Source of the DNA: Cryptomeria japonica
Taxonomy: Eukaryota; Streptophyta; Pinopsida; Cupressales; Cupressaceae
Direction: 5' to 3'
Assembly: GCF_030272615.1 (NCBI RefSeq)
Contig: NC_081406.1
Coordinates: 172,866,861 to 172,930,860, forward strand
DNA length: 64,000 bases
How positions within the stretch are numbered: position 1 is the stretch's first letter; each line of letters starts with the position of its first letter. The notes beneath the pieces were generated by a model. The model worked only from the letters and a program-made list of their open reading frames with translations. It searched no databases and was not told the origin of the DNA. Shown piece after piece: positions 47,401 to 57,718 of the stretch. Position numbers and translations under genes: made by a program.

Positions 47401-47779
47401 TTGAAAATTGTTCTAACCTTAAATTGGGATAGCAACTAGCTCTAACTGGGGAGAAGGACCATGAAGGATGTAATAGGAACCCAAAAGTTTTGTAAGTGAT
47501 TAGTGAATTAAACATTAGGTAGTAGAGTTATGTAAAAAGATAGGAGATACTGTGAGAAACAATTGGAAAAATTGGACAGAAACAAAAAAATGGAACGAAC
47601 ACAACAAAAAATTCCTACTTAAAATATGTACATGGTAGGTATCTCTACCTCAGGCGGCTACAAAATGATCATACGAAGCCATTAACAGGCTTAGAGAAGT
47701 AGGAACATGTGTGAAAATGAGTGCATTCGCGTAGCACCTGTGAGCTCAGTAGGTTGACCAAACTGCCGTACATGAGATG

Positions 47780-50120
47780 AGAAAGATCTTTAATTCAACA
47801 AACGAAATAAGCATTTCTAATCATAAATCTCTGAGACCTCTTGAATCAAACTGATACCACTTTCTGCAATATTGGTTACAACTCTAGCTTTCCTGCCAAT
47901 CATTTTGATATGCTCTGTCTGAAGACCCTTATTATAGTTTGGATTGCAATAATTCAAGTCACGAATTGGACATCCTTCATATAGGTTGTGATAAGAAGCA
48001 ACTTGTGTTGATGCAAGTATTTAATCTGATTTTTCAATACAAGCCTGCAATAATTTAGTGTCATCTTTCCTCAAAACATTCTTTTCCTCTTTTTTTATAA
48101 AAATATTGTAAAATTCATTCTCTATTGGATACGAAATTGAAAAAGAAAACATTTGTACTTTGGGAATCATGAGTAAGAAATTGGAAAAACTCATACTCAT
48201 GTTGCATGTATGATAACTAGTGTGTGCTTGATGAGTCCTTCCCCTCTTGGAGCTAGTCTTCAACTTCATTGTCAATTGCACCATTAATTGAAAGCTCATC
48301 AATATCTTTTAGGACCACTTTGAAAGAGAAGAAGATATCAGCAAGAGTTAACTTGTGGTTGCCCCTCTATTAGGCATATCAATACAAGGTTGTCCACTAG
48401 ATGTAATACCTTTGATTTCATCGACAAAGCTTTCCTCTTTAGTGATTGGTGATGGATGAAGTGAAATATTTTCTTCACATAGAAAATGATAATCAAAAGC
48501 ATTCAAACACCAAGTAGAAATAAAGTCTACACGAGATTCATTTTGATGGATCTGTCCTTCAAGCTCCTTATTTATAGGTGGATGAAAGATTTCTTCTTTT
48601 CTATCACAATCTCCATAATTCTCATTGTTAGGATAACTAGTGAACAACTGAGAGAGGGGGGGTGAATTAGTTGTTAACAGATTATAACTTTTAATCCACA
48701 ATACAACCTTAAAATAGATCAAGTATCGGTAAAGCACATACAGATGCCGGTAAACAATACAACTTAACAATTAACCAAATAATCAATGCAAAGCAACCAT
48801 ACCATATAACACCATGATTTGTACGTGGAAAATCCGGAAAGAGAAAAACCACTGTGGGAAGCCTACCCACATATAGCTGATACATCTACAGAAAGTATGT
48901 GTTACAATAAGGGGCCTGCACATGTTGGAAGGCACGCTGCCCAGAGCGTACTGCTCATTACAAAAAGATTCTCACTGACTACAAAGAGGATACAACCATC
49001 TCAAGATAAATGGACAACAATCCAATAAAGTGAACTTCTAAAAATAGCATCTACCATGCCTGATTACAGTCCTGGATAAGCTCAATACCGAAGGCCTTTG
49101 ACCTCTTCCTTAATCCCAATTCGATCACTTATGATCGACCAAATCTCCTTCGCATATGATATTGCATTCCAAGATCATGACAGATAATCCCCACACCACG
49201 ATCTACAAATGGGATCTTGCATCATTTTATACAAACCCTAAGGCATAAACCAATTAGGTCGGCCACATAAAAGATATTACAATAAGATCATTACATAAAT
49301 CCATATTACAATGATATGCCATGTCCGCTTAAGACCAAAACAATAATAATAAATCCATAGATCATCTCGAAACATCCCGGTAACGTGTAGAGTACACGTT
49401 AACATGATACTGGTCCATAACCTAGATAGGTACCGAACCTATTCTGGGTCCACCACGCCAAAGCAATGTCTTCAAGCAGTTGAAGCATGATCAAAGAACA
49501 TCTTCAACATCCTGAAATACATGTAGAAGCTGCACCAACACCAATTATGCATCTTGTCAAGATTCCTTAGTGAAAGCTCTGTCAGTAAGGTCTTAAACCA
49601 ATGCAGGTAAGGGTTTACCAAAATGTATGATAGCATCCAATACCAAGCCGATACCAACTGACCAAAACATGCTCATGAAGCACGTATCACATTCCATAGA
49701 TCCAAACATGTCGAAAGTGTCCAACAGATAGTCTCTTCTACCAATAACACTAGATATTCTACCAGTAACCAACCATATCAGCTAGTGTTGACATCAATGA
49801 GAAAACATCAATGCAATACATAATCAATTCATCCAATAATGCCAACACTCATGACATGTTGCAAGACAATCTTCTTTATCTATCTTTATCACTTCCTTTT
49901 GATATTTCTGTTGACTTGTATTCTTATGACCAACTATAGCTTCATCTTGTTGGGTACATGCATGTTGTGATGGATCTTTTTTAATACTTGGATTGCAACA
50001 CTTCTCATTGAAATTGTGTCCCTCTCAAAGAAAACAATTCTTTCCCTCGTCTTTTTATTTGATATCTCTTGCAATGTTTGAAGCAATGAAGGATGCATTT
50101 TGTTAGAAGCAAGTTACCTA
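47780..50120 (-). pseudogene. Unrecognised coding relic split by a solo LTR
   Basis: Before the LTR on the minus strand (about 49853-50080) the translation includes CCNPSIKKDPSQHACTQQDE and VIKIDKEDCLATC. After it (48347-48620) the same frame runs NYGDCDRKEEIFHPPINKEL to IDMPNRGATTS. Removing the LTR and one CTCAT copy joins the halves in frame. Further down (about 47825-48030) a 66-codon open stretch in another frame contains YHNLYEGCPIRDLNYCNPNY and KARVVTNIAESGISLIQEV. At least two stops and two frameshifts break it. No confident family can be given. The neighbouring 47400-47780 shows nothing. Confidence 0.45.
48626..49847. mobile_element. Solo LTR (1222 bp)
   Basis: The ends are TGTTAGGATAACT...TGCCAACA, and the perfect target duplication is CTCAT (48621-48625 and 49848-49852). 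The early GAGAGGGGGGGTGAATTAG phrase and the GTACGTGGAAAATCC.GAAAGAGAAAAACCAC phrase recall the 38493 LTR, which has ATACGTGGAAACCC..GGGAGAAAACCAC. There is no internal region. The interrupted minus-strand frame is continuous without it. Confidence 0.85.
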
Positions 50121-50339
50121 TTGCCATTGAAGTTTTTCAAAAACTTGATTTGCTTAGAATCACTGAGAATTTAATTCTATTGAGCAACGGGTGTAGGAGA
50201 CAGATTGTATTTGTTGTCTATCATTGGTTCTAAATCTTTTTCACCTTGAAATGTATGACCTTTTTAGTTGCAAAGATTGGCGAGTAAAAACACTACCCTA
50301 AAAAGCGAAAACAAGGGGGGTCCCCATTTGCAATGGGGC

Positions 50340-51897
50340 GATGTTTGATAACGTCACAGCAAGACATGTAAATACCATCTAAGATTTGATAACGGATGAT
50401 AGGTTAGAACAGGGGGTTTAGCACAAATTATGTTATCTTATGATGATGATTTATCTTGGGCATTGGGCATCATTTTTATTTTATTTTACAACTTGGTAAA
50501 TGTGTTAATTTATGTTTTAAAATATTATAAAATTTATCAGATAAATCTGTCAACTTGAAAAATGTTCAGATTACTTCATAGCTTTAATCACGATCCATGT
50601 TTTATTGTGAAACCTTACCACATTGTATATGGTGATTCTACAAATCTCCTTGCCAAAGAATTCGACTCTAAATTCAATAAAACTCGCACATCGATTATTT
50701 TCATAAATCTCTTGACAAAGAATTGAACTTTTAAAATCTCCCAATGCCAAAATTGTTTTTGACATTAAAAAGTTGTCAAATTTGGTAACGTAGAACTAGG
50801 AACATTCCTAATAAAGGATTATGTACCATGTATTTGGGAATTTGCGATTTAATAATTTTTGTAAATCTTGATGAGTTGGATAGCTCTTTTGAGGATTTTA
50901 ATTGATGCAATAAATGATTCTGTTCTAAAATGAACATAAATATTCAAATTTGAAGATGATTTAGGACCTTTTTGTTTAGGAGATATTCAACGCGTGGGTT
51001 ATAATGTAAAAGTTTAAAAATTGACAATTAAAAAATGGGGCTAATAATCCCACATTTTAGAATTTAGACATGGAAACCTAAAGCTTGGTTTAGGGTCTAA
51101 GAGCCCAAGATATAGATTTCTTGGTCTAGAGTGGATTGTGCAAAGTTAGTGTTCTAGGAGTTCAATATACATAGTGTAGGGTCCCAAATATTATTTGCAA
51201 GATCTATGGTCTTGGGTAGTATTGTTCAAGTTATAGATTTTTTGGCCTACGAGATAAGGTGCAAGGTCATTGATCTAAGAGTCCAGTGTCCTTAGTGTAG
51301 GGTTCAATATCTTAAGTTTAGAATTTGTTGTCTTCGATATAAGTTGCAAGGGCTATGGTCAATGTTTTAGATTTCAATGTGCAAATTCTAAGATGTGGGA
51401 TTGTTAACACCATTTTCAAACTCATCAAATTTAAATTGTTGCATTAAAACCCTAGCGTTGAGTATCTCTTAAATAGAAGGTTTGCCAATCATCTTGAAAG
51501 TTTGAATCTTTTGTTATTGTAGAATAGAATCATTCATTGAATCTATCATACCTAAAATTAGATTCTGCAAACTAGTTTTAGATCTTGGGTCTTGTGTCTA
51601 AAGGTTGAAATTTAAAACTAGATTGTGCATGGTGGACCCTAGATTTTTCCCTTTAGATGCTAGATTAAAAAACTCTCAACCTTATACAATATCCACAATT
51701 TGAAAACCTAAACCTTGGATAATGGATACCCGACGTAAGATTGGAAACCATTTATCATGGTGCTCAACCTATTTGTACCCAAGATCCTATACAATGGACA
51801 TTATACCTTGGAGTATTGACTATTAATCCTTTATATTAGTATTTTTGCTTTAGATCTTAGACTTGTGGATAAGACTCTAGACGTCCTAGGTCCTATT
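50340..51897. repeat. Block U, copy 8
   Basis: A complete unit. TTCCTAATAAAGGATTATGTACC at about 50805-50827 is the empty equivalent of the TRIM target. It is cut at 51897 by a different sequence. The preceding 50120-50340 shows nothing beyond a short poly-G/A stretch. Confidence 0.75.
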
Positions 51898-52889
51898 GAT
51901 GTTTTATTTTAGACACTTCAAAAACGGAATCAAATACCAAAAGTATCTTATCCTCTTTTGAATAAAATCTCTCAAATGGTATGCTTCACAATCAAATGAG
52001 ACAACTTCAAGGCTTCTACTGTCAGGGCTTGACTGGTGGATAAGCTCAATGGTTGATGTGATTGTTGGTAACCCAAGGGGACTTGCATTGAATACATGAA
52101 TGTTGAACATTTGGATGTTGCTAGAGCTTAGATTCTAACTACTGGCTTGGAGATTAAATTAGCAAAAGGATAGGGTTTAAGAAGTCTATATAATTCCTAA
52201 GAATTTGAGAACAATGAACGTCCTTTGGTGAAACTGAACTAAGCCTTGCTTTGACATGCAAAGCAACAACTCTGCAAAGCTTAATGCAATCTTCTAAGGA
52301 AAGCAAGTGATGTTCAAATCACTATCAACAACAAAGATACTATTAAGATTATGCATATCAAGGTACGAATAGCAATTGAAGTTAAGCTCATTTAAGGATT
52401 CTAGTTGACCACACAAGGCAAACTTACAATCAGCAAATTGCTAGTGGCATGGATAAATGAATTTCACCATTAATTATTCACAATTCCTTTCATTCATCTA
52501 ATCAACTTGAAAGCATATGAGAAATAGAAATCATGCAACTTGTTGAAATAACACATTTCACCATAACTTTAATGAAAAGAGTATCTCTTTTTACACGTCT
52601 TAGCAACAATTTTATCTTCTCCTATTCTAATCTAACTTGTAACTTCTAATCTATCTATTCTTCTACTCTTATTGTCTTTTATTATCATTGCTTTACAAAT
52701 GAGAGATTTGAGCCCTATATAGATAGCTCTTTACATTGAATAGCTCAATCTGATTCACAATCAATGGTCGAGATTACATGATAGAAAACCCTAATTAGGG
52801 TTTGTCAAAACAACTCCCTTTAACCAATGAGAAAATTACATTTTAGGTCCAATATTGAATGTGAACCGATAGAAAATGAGGGTAGGTAG
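51898..52889 (-). other. Unassigned LTR-like sequence
   Basis: It replaces the expected end of block U from 51898 (TGATGTTTTATTTTAG) and runs to the copia LTR. On the minus strand a TATA-like GCTATCTATATAGG (about 52713-52726) precedes AATAAAAGAC. The features suit a minus-strand LTR U3/R, but no partner or target duplication was found. No coding sequence. Confidence 0.35.
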
Positions 52890-53619
52890 TGTTAATGATT
52901 TGTAGCTTCGGTCGGAGTAAAACTATCATACACATGATTGATCTCTATTACTGATCATAGTCAGCATGATTAATAATTAGGAAGATATCATTATGTATAT
53001 ATGCGCATATATATATAAGCACATATATACATAACTTAGAATTCTATTGTATCGTATCTAATTGTTAATCATGTTGAGTATGAAAATCTATTATGAGAAT
53101 CGATTATATAAACTAATCATATATTAATCCACCTTGATCATATAAACCGATTAAGAGAATCGGTGATATATATAATAGCATTATATTAAATCGATCATAT
53201 ATAAATCGATAAAAAACTAATCGTTATCATGAGATTCAATTATGTATCAATCTGTTACTATTAATTATGAATCGATCTTATATGAATGTTGTTCGATTAT
53301 GTAATCGTTTTCTATTCACAACCAATTAATTTAGAGGAGCATGCCTTGCCAAAGAGGCATGACTCCACGCGAATCTTATTCACGTGGAGGCATGACTCTT
53401 TGGAGACATGGCTCCTCTAAATAATATATATATGGACATGAGTAGCGATTCATAGCTAGTACAATATCGAAAGTGCAAGTCAAAGATATTGATACTCAGA
53501 TATACACCAGATCAAGTCGAATTAAATTGAAATATTAGTATTGATCTCTCAACAGCAGTAACAGCAATAAAGAATAAAATTAAAACTCTTCTACCTTCAT
53601 AATCTGATCAACATTAACA
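52890..53619 (+). repeat. 5' LTR of the third copia element
   Basis: 730 bp with 8-bp inverted termini TGTTAATG / CATTAACA, abutting the primer site. It contains a long hairpin (53329-53422) just before a TATA-like ATAATATATATATGG (about 53422-53436). Confidence 0.88.
53329..53422. other. Long imperfect hairpin in the LTR
   Basis: The outer arms ATTTAGAGGAGC / GCTCCTCTAAAT and the inner arms CCAAAGAGGCATGACTCCACG / CGTGGAGGCATGACTCTTTGG pair with only a few mismatches. Together they give roughly 40 bp of stem and a loop of about 11 bases, immediately upstream of the TATA-like box. Confidence 0.8.
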
Positions 53620-53631
53620 TGGTATCAGAGC
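53620..53631 (+). other. Primer binding site of the third copia element
   Basis: TGGTATCAGAGC directly follows the LTR; same initiator-Met type as at 7568-7579 and 14410-14421. Confidence 0.95.
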
Positions 53632-53671
53632 TAGCGTGAGGAAAGATCTGATCAGATTTACAAGAAGAAAC

Positions 53672-53786
53672 AACTAACTTCCATTAAATTTTCTAGAATT
53701 CTATTTTCAACCAAATGGTGAATGGTCTAACTAACTTCCATTAAATTTTCTAGAATTCTATTTTCAACAAAATGGTGAATGGAGTT
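53672..53786 (+). repeat. 57-bp tandem duplication at the gag start
   Basis: AACTAACTTCCATTAAATTT through ATGGTGAATGG occurs twice at 57-bp spacing. The first copy's ATG (about 53715) runs into a stop after nine codons. The second (53772) opens gag, so the duplication has created an upstream mini-ORF. Confidence 0.85.
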
Positions 53787-54600
53787 AGACCCGAGGATCG
53801 TCCTGAAGGAGCTGTAAATTTTGTATCATGGAAGTTTAGGATGATGCTCACACTAAAGGAACACGAATTGAACATGTTTGTGGAGAAGGCTATACCCGAA
53901 CCCGATGAAGAAGACGTGAAACTTCAATGGACAAGGAACAACAACAAAGCCATTAAATTACTGGTAGATGGAGTAAAAGATCACATCATCCCTATTATCT
54001 CAGAGTTAAATACAACCTATCAAATGTTCTCAACTCTAGAGAATATGTTTGAGATAAATAATACTAGCAGGGCTCTTGCTCTAAAACAACAACTCCACCA
54101 TATCAAGGTGAACCAAGGAGAAACTATCACTTCATATTTCATCAGGATAACAGACTTCCTACCTCTTGGGAATCATTTATTCAAGGGATTAGTGCACGAT
54201 CCAAACTTCCTAAATTTGATCGATTAAAAACCGACTGCATACAAGAAGAATCAAGATTGATAACTAGAGGGATTGGAATAAACTCTTTAAATGAAGACAT
54301 GCAATTCCTAAGCTCTTAGTCGCTCAAAAGAGGAAAGAAAAATAACTTCAAGAAGAAGAAAGGCAAGGACTCAACCGGGAAGCGTTCATTCAAAAGGAGA
54401 AGGGACCTATCTAAAGTTCAATCTTTAGATGTGATAAATATGGTCATATTGCTGTAAAGTTCCCAGATAGGCCCAAGCCTCAAGCCTCAATTGTAGAAGT
54501 TAGTAAGGCCAACTCAGATTCAGAAAGACTTGTATTCTACTCAGCTCTCTCCAGTCAAGTATCTACCAACCTTAGCACCTGGGGTAATAGATAGTGGGGC
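53772..54600 (+). pseudogene. copia gag (element 3), frameshifted, broken knuckle
   Basis: The open frame 53772-54227 has the DUF4219/UBN2-type gag core (WKFRMMLTLKEHELNMFVEK; TLENMFEINNTSRALALKQQ). It shifts frame near 54170; the next frame reads SWESFIQGISARSKLPKFDR and then stops. The zinc knuckle near 54430 is RCDKYGHIAVKF: only the second Cys and the His of CCHC remain, the first and last Cys codons being substituted. A protease motif VIDSGAS ends at about 54604. Confidence 0.88.
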
Positions 54601-54604
54601 ATCA

Positions 54605-54823
54605 TGAAAAGAGTACCCAAGTGAGGTGCCAAGTCCAGTCCCTTCGACTCTCAGACCTCCCTTATATCAGTAGCGGGTGGTGGGAGCAGGAGAATGCCAT
54701 TAATTAATTAATTAATTGATTGTAGGGCTTCGTCACTTTACTTTTAAACTAATATAGGTAGGGCAAGCAGATCGATCCAACCTTTGTTTTTCTATCGGTT
54801 CAATCAGCTTATATGAGAGTACT
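54605..54823. mobile_element. Short insertion in the protease domain (SINE-like?)
   Basis: The protease reading VIDSGAS breaks at 54604 and resumes as HITGF...EHLDTMVEN from about 54846. GGCATCA occurs at 54598-54604 and 54824-54830 and could be the target duplication, leaving a 219-bp insert. It carries GAGGTGCCAAGTCCAGTCCC and an (ATTA)n stretch. Size and a 7-bp duplication would fit a SINE, but I could not confirm pol III boxes, and the right edge is uncertain. Confidence 0.45.
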
Positions 54824-54845
54824 GGCATCAGATCTTCCTCCTTCG

Positions 54846-55740
54846 TCCATACATATAACAGGGTTTTGAGAGCACCTAGACACCATGGTAGAAAATTCTG
54901 ATGAGGAAGTCACAATTGGAGATGATTCAAACTACCCAGTGAAAGGGATCGGAACCTATACCATTCAACTAAAATCAGGCATCAACCTCAAATTAACAGG
55001 TGTGTTATTTGTGCCGGGCATCACACGCAACCTGGTTTCCATATGAGCTCTTGAAAGATAAGAGATACAAAATCACCTTCATGGATGGAAAAGTCTTAGC
55101 TTGGCCTAAGAACTCAAATATCAAGAAGGCACACACCATCGGAGTTCGACATGGGTGTCTGTACAAACTTTGCACATCTCCTTCACGAGCACTTTTTCAT
55201 GAATCTTCTAACACTTGTGAATTATGGCATAGAAGATTAGGGCATCTTCATTTTAGTGCTTTACCCTCTATAGAGAAAATGGTGATAGGCATACCTAAGC
55301 TGACTCAAGAACATAAGGAATCTGCAAAGGGTGTGCCTTAGGAAAGAATACCAAGGGCACATTTCATAGTAGTGAAAGTAAATCCAAAAATGTATTAGAA
55401 ATTGTTCATTCTGATTTATGTGGACCTATGTCAGTATCCTCGTTAGGAGGATTTTTGTATTATGTTATTTTTGCAGATGATTATTCTAGGAAGACATGGA
55501 TATATTTTGTAAAGTGTAAAGAGTCTGAAGAAGTCCTTAAAAGGTTTAAGGAATTCAAGGCTCTGGTATAAAATATATCTGCTAAAAGTACTAAGACCCT
55601 TAGGTCAGATAATGGGAGGGAATACATCTCTGAAAACTTTTTGTAATAATGTTTGTATTAAGAGGGAGTTCACTATTCCTTACAATCCTCAACAAAATGG
55701 GGTAGCAGAACTATAGTAGAAGCGGCCAAAGCCATGATGC
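54846..55740 (+). pseudogene. copia protease end, pre-integrase and integrase core (element 3)
   Basis: VTIGDDSNYPVKGIGTYTIQ and LTGVLFVPGITRNL are the protease C-terminus. ELWHRRLGHLHFSALPSIEK is the GAG-pre-integrase region. The integrase reads IVHSDLCGPMSV (first Asp), FADDYSRKTWIYFVK and LRSDNGREY (second Asp). Stops occur at about 55569 and 55645, and the PQQNGVAE-type Glu site is followed by a stop near 55712. Confidence 0.88.
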
Positions 55741-56153
55741 ATGACCAAAACCTTCATACCTCTTTCTGGGCCGAAGCCTCTAGTAATGTTGTGTATATCC
55801 AAAACAGATCTCCACATTCCTTTCTTGATGACAAAACTCCTGAAGAAGCATTCAAAGGAATCAAACTTGACATAGGTCACTTACGAATTTTTGGCTGCCC
55901 TGTTTACATTCATATCCCTAAGGAGAAAAGATCTAAATTAGAACCCTCTGGAAAAAAGGAAATCTTTGTTGGGTATAGTGAAACTTATAAAGCCTATAGG
56001 GTCTATATTCCTGGTCAAAGACAAATTGAACTAAGCAGGGATGGAACATTTGAAGAGGATATTGCATTCAAAAGATCTAAACATGTTAATGAAACAGATG
56101 ATGAATCTCCTCAATACAGTGAAAAGGTCACTCCTCTGAGATTCAGAGGGTGA
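55734..56153 (+). pseudogene. copia integrase C-terminal region (element 3)
   Basis: The open frame contains SFWAEASSNVVYIQNRSPHS, the conserved HLRIFGCPVYIHIPKEKR and FVGYSETYKAYRVYIPGQRQ blocks, and an acidic linker. It ends at TGA (56151-56153), overlapping the next open frame, so a shift separates it from RT. Confidence 0.9.
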
Positions 56154-57718
56154 CTCATGAATCAATTGAAGGGAACAATCACATTGAACCTATGGACTAT
56201 AATGACAAACCTAGACACACTAATGTGACTAAGAAGAGACCACTATGGGCCAGGAAGATGATTGAGGAGGCTGAAAATTATACAACTCCAAAAGGAACTT
56301 TCAGGGAAAATAAAAGACCAAATAGATTCTCCAGCTATGTTGCACTAATGAGTGAAATCATAAATTTAGAACCTTCTAATGTTGAGGAAGCCTCCCAACA
56401 TCAAGCCTGGAAAGAAGCCATGACAGAAGAGTATAAGTCTATTCTCAAGAATGATGTTTGGGAAATTGTACCTAGGCCTAAGAGCAAATCAGTGGTGTCT
56501 TCTAAGTGGCTTTTCAAAATCAAACATGCCGTAGGTGGAAGTATTGAAAAATACAAAGCAAGGTTTATTGCCAGAGGTTTCTCTCAAAAGGTGGGAATTG
56601 ATTGTGAAGACACATTTGCTCCTATTGCCCGATACACTTCTGTCAGAGTTGTGATTGCTATTGCTGCATCAAAGGGATGGAAAATCCATCAAATGGATGT
56701 AAAGACTGCATTTCTAAACGGCGTAATAGAGGAGAAAGTCTAAATGGAACAACCTGAAGGATTTGTAGTGCATGGACAATACTCTCATGTTAGCAAATTG
56801 AAGAAAGCCTTGTATGGGCTCAAACAGGCTCCTCGAGCCTGGTATTAAAGGAAAGATCACTATCTATCTGGACTTGGCTTCTCAAATAATGATGCAGATC
56901 CGAACCTTTACTTCAAGGTAATAAGTGGAGATATGTTAATTCTTATTCTTTATGTTGATGACTTGTTAATCACAAGCGAAGAGCATCTCATCATCAAGTG
57001 TAAACAACAAGACCTTGCATCCGAATTTGACATGAATGACTTAGGGCTTCTACACTATTTTCTCGGTTTAGAAGTATGGCAGCAGACTGATGAGATTATC
57101 CTAAATCAAGGGAAATACACTATTGACATTCTGAAAAGGTTTGGAATGATGGATTGTAAGCCTATGTCCACTCCCATGGAAACAAACTTACACAAGTTAA
57201 GAGAGGGAGCTGCAAGTTTTGAATCAGCAAATTCAACCCTCTACCGGCAGATGATTGGATCATTGATGTATTTGATCAATACTAGACCAGATATTTGTTA
57301 TGCTGTGAATGCACTCAGTCAGTTCATGTGTGAACCGAAGCATTTACATATAGTTGCAGCAAAACACATCTTGAGATATCTGCGTGGAACAATTGGATAT
57401 GGCTTAAAGTATAAAAAATTTAATCTAAACTTATACGGATATACAGACTCAGATTGGGCTGGAAGTGTGGTGGATCGTAAAAGCACATAAGGGTGTTGCT
57501 TCAATTTAGAATCAGCTATGATTTCCTGGTTTAGTAGGAAGCAATCTTCAGTTGCTTAGAGCTCTACAAAAGAAAAGTATATTGCGGCATCTATGGGAGC
57601 ACGAGAAGCAGTATGTTTGAGAAAACTCCTTGTAGGATTGTTTGGACAATCCTTGGATCCTACCATCATCCACTGTGAGAACCAAAGTTGTATAAAGCTC
57701 AGTAAATCCAGTACTTTA
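56150..57718 (+). pseudogene. copia reverse transcriptase and RNase H (element 3), truncated
   Basis: The RT start is in 56150-56743 (HQAWKEAMTEEYKSILKND; WLFKIKH; ARFIARGFSQKVGIDCEDTF; MDVKTAFLNG). TAA replaces a Tyr codon in EEKV[Y]MEQPEGF at 56742-56744, and another TAA follows APRAWY. The palm with LYVDDLLI is at about 56946. Next come MKPMSTPM-like and TRPDICYAVNALSQF. RNase H has YTDSDWAGS but altered acidic motifs (STKEKYIAA for STEAEY; CENQSC for CDNQS) and more stops. The reading ends at about 57718 where unrelated repeats begin. Confidence 0.92.

Larger units (their letters stand above)
52890..57718 (+). mobile_element. Third Ty1/copia element, 3'-truncated
   Basis: The plus-strand order is a 730-bp 5' LTR (TGTTAATG...CATTAACA), a primer site directly after it, gag, knuckle, protease, integrase, RT and RNase H. 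The body breaks off in RNase H at about 57718, and no 3' LTR is visible later in the window. Gag-pol carries many stops and shifts, so it is older than the 38-8061 element. Confidence 0.9.

Noticed and set aside
47853-47867. Primer-site-like ACTGATACCACTT (minus strand GTGGTATCAGT)
   Set aside because: It lies within an open minus-strand reading frame (ESGISLIQ), matches only nine bases of the primer site and has no LTR beside it.
49995-50050. Zinc-knuckle-like CFL.EGHNFNEKC on the minus strand
   Set aside because: Spacing does not fit CX2CX4HX4C and a stop sits where the second Cys would be.
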